Source: Bin87 sp963666415 (GTDB lineage: Bacteria > Chloroflexota > Dehalococcoidia > Lucifugimonadales > UBA3495). Taken from it: DNA of 64,000 nucleotides. The notes under the pieces are model-generated. The model was not told where the DNA came from and searched no databases. It saw nothing but the letters and a program-made list of their open reading frames with translations. Shown piece by piece: positions 63,051-64,000 of the stretch. Both the position numbers and the translations under genes were made by a program. The DNA lies in NCBI GenBank assembly GCA_963666415.2, contig CAXXPD010000003.1, forward strand, positions 3,534,001 through 3,598,000. Reading direction: 5' to 3'. The stretch's first letter is position 1, and each line of letters opens with the position of its first letter.

Positions 63051-63070
63051 TTATCACTTTAAAGTGATAA
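63051..63070. promoter_or_regulatory. Perfect 20-bp palindrome upstream of the integrase
   Basis: TTATCACTTTAAAGTGATAA, 16-35 bp before the integrase ATG and just upstream of its CGGAG. A likely operator for a dimeric regulator, or an integrase/excisionase site; which one is unknown. Confidence 0.65.
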
Positions 63071-63163
63071 TACTTGAAACCCGGTGAAACGTCAAGACAA
63101 TCTAATCGTGCTCAAATAGAAACAAATAGCCTAAATATTGACCCCGTGTAACTGTGAAAACGC

Positions 63164-63180
63164 TCCTACCGGGGGAGCCA
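63164..63180. other. attR, 17-bp copy of the tRNA-Asn 3' end
   Basis: TCCTACCGGGGGAGCCA, identical to 46620-46636. Marks the right boundary of the island. Confidence 0.9.
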
Positions 63181-63198
63181 TGCTACTAAACCTGCGAC

Positions 63199-63227
63199 GC
63201 GCCCCGAATTGCCGGGGCGCGTTTTTT
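63199..63227 (+). terminator. Rho-independent terminator, displaced from tRNA-Asn
   Basis: GCGCCCCG-AATTGC-CGGGGCGC followed by GTTTTTT, 19 bp after attR. No gene precedes it here; before integration it would have lain 18 bp after the tRNA. Confidence 0.85.
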
Positions 63228-63732
63228 GTTGTCGTGCCGGCAACTTTCCACGGGCAGGGTGGAGACCAGATGCGCCGTCGCCGGCGGCGCGGGTGGATTT
63301 GTCCTGGCCGGAGACGCCTTCGGTCAGCATTGCCTGGACGGGGACGAACCGGTGCGGGAGGCCGGCTAAATCGATGAACGGTCGGTTATGAGCGTAATGC
63401 AATGCTCCGATGGTCAGTGGCTGTCAATCACGCGTACCTACTACCATCTGTCATTGCGAGGAACGCCCGCTCATCCCGAGCTCGTCGAGGGACGTGGCAA
63501 TCTCGATGAGGTTGAACACACGTCGGCGAACCGCCGTTGCTACGACGCCGGGATTGCCGCGCTACGCTCGCAATGACAAAGTGGGTACCCAGGAGGTGGC
63601 TGTGATAGTTTACAATGGGCGACCAACCAACGAAACTCGTTGGATTCGTACGTTTCCGGTCACCGATTTGCAGCGGATTTTGGCTGTGACGCGGTCGTTC
63701 GCTTGGGCTTCTGCATCGCTGGGAGTGTATTC
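63228..63732. repeat. Intergenic region with inverted-repeat element
   Basis: 63452-63582 is an element starting TGTCATTGCGAGGAACG and ending CGCTCGCAATGACA, like 38358-38462. The part 63228-63450 has open frames on both strands with no recognisable product, and 63600-63732 none. Confidence 0.6.
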
Positions 63733-63876
63733 ATGGGTAAACAAGCAAACAGCTTCACCTTCTCGACGATCGTTTTCATCATCCTGGGGCTCATCGTCCC
63801 CATATGGCCCATTTCACTGCCGTTTTTCTGGTACCTGGCGTACCGGTCGTACAAGAGAGGCGATGCGACAGCACTA
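63733..63876 (+). pseudogene. Small membrane protein truncated by IS630-type insertion
   Basis: From ATG 63733: MGKQANSFTFSTIVFIILGL, with two hydrophobic segments (9-27 and 27-43), then YRSYKRGDATA, where the TA target (63875-63876) of the inserted element falls. The native C-terminus is off the window. No family recognised. Confidence 0.5.
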
Positions 63877-64000
63877 AACCAAAGCCAAGGTGGGATGTGC
63901 ATTTGCCGGGTGCTGGGAATCGGGGCGGGAGTCTCGCGGGAGTGTTTCGGCCCTTGATTGCAGGACCGTCCGGCAGCGCCGTCTCACCTCGTCTTTCCGG
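63877..64000 (-). mobile_element. IS630-type element (second lineage), partial at window edge
   Basis: Begins AACCAAAGCCAAGGTGGGAT after TA 63875-63876 and matches 21958-22081. Continues beyond the window. Confidence 0.9.

Larger units (their letters stand above)
46620..63180. mobile_element. Integrated capsid-encoding phage-satellite-like island (cf-PICI-like)
   Basis: Bounded by the 17-bp direct repeat TCCTACCGGGGGAGCCA (46620-46636 in tRNA-Asn and 63164-63180). Integrase at the right end; all structural genes point left. Contains integrase, AlpA-like regulator, large terminase, HNH nuclease, HK97 capsid, P-loop protein, protease, connector, closure candidate and portal, but no tail, tape-measure, lysin or obvious replication gene. 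16,561 bp now; about 9,820 bp after subtracting IS630 and the IS21/ISNCY/IS110 stack with their duplications. Gene set and size fit a capsid-forming satellite. A decayed prophage that lost its tail genes is the alternative. Confidence 0.75.

Noticed and set aside
63138..63402. Short open frames on both strands after attR
   Set aside because: They include the terminator hairpin, have no recognisable product and no ribosome-binding site.

Overview
The window is high-GC bacterial DNA with dense, mostly short intergenic regions, TTG/GTG starts and a very heavy load of insertion sequences. Gene content (HspR-controlled DnaJ/Clp chaperones, CysO-type CysM with MoeB, a UbiA-type prenyltransferase, a CaiB/BaiF CoA-transferase, LarB, a Tes-like radical SAM enzyme, a short bacterial IF-2) suggests a Chloroflexota lineage such as Dehalococcoidia/SAR202. 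That assignment is an inference; no rRNA is present to confirm it.

Layout. 1-2118: IS66 end, a relic IS701-like transposase and a deleted IS701-like copy. 2141-9313: plsY, an ISAs1 copy, a SAM methyltransferase, a Tes-like radical SAM enzyme co-transcribed with an orphan DNA methyltransferase, a CoA-transferase, and a small membrane protein gene cut by IS701. 9314-12777: IS701 carrying nested IS630 and IS5. 12814-13370: four tandem 133-bp units. 13418-19065: NUDIX, a double ferredoxin-like protein, gyrB, hpt and a frameshifted ggt. 19346-23194: IS66, rpsT, lexA and an IS630-type element in the lexA stop codon. 23273-29064: nrtS-like gene and the operon nusA-ylxR-infB-rbfA-truB (leftward). 29274-33363: three-level nested IS stack and an IS66-derived MITE. 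33535-36109: cysM-moeB and an Rrf2 regulator. 36177-41688: IS66, thioesterase, larB, flippase-like protein, UbiA prenyltransferase. 41998-46407: clpC-hspR-dnaJ (leftward) and divergent hsp20.

46562-63180 is the most interesting part. A tRNA-Asn gene is the attachment site of a 16.6-kb island bounded by a 17-bp repeat of the tRNA 3' end. Removing the insertion sequences and their target duplications leaves about 9.8 kb: a P4-type integrase, an AlpA-type regulator, large terminase, HNH nuclease, HK97-type major capsid protein, a P-loop protein, prohead protease, connector, head-closure candidate, portal and small proteins. No tail, lysis or recognisable replication gene is present. This is the profile of a capsid-forming phage satellite (cf-PICI-like). 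The major capsid gene is interrupted by IS21, which contains an ISNCY-type element, which contains IS110. The protease gene is interrupted by IS630. Both reading frames close exactly when the insertions and target duplications are removed, so the island was intact until recently and is now probably defective.

Almost every insertion can be delimited from its target duplication (8 bp IS66, 10 bp ISAs1, TA IS630, CTAG IS5, 8 bp IS21, 7 bp ISNCY), which gives the relative order of the nested events. Several coding frames are broken by single-base changes, some in short homopolymers, which may be decay or sequencing error.
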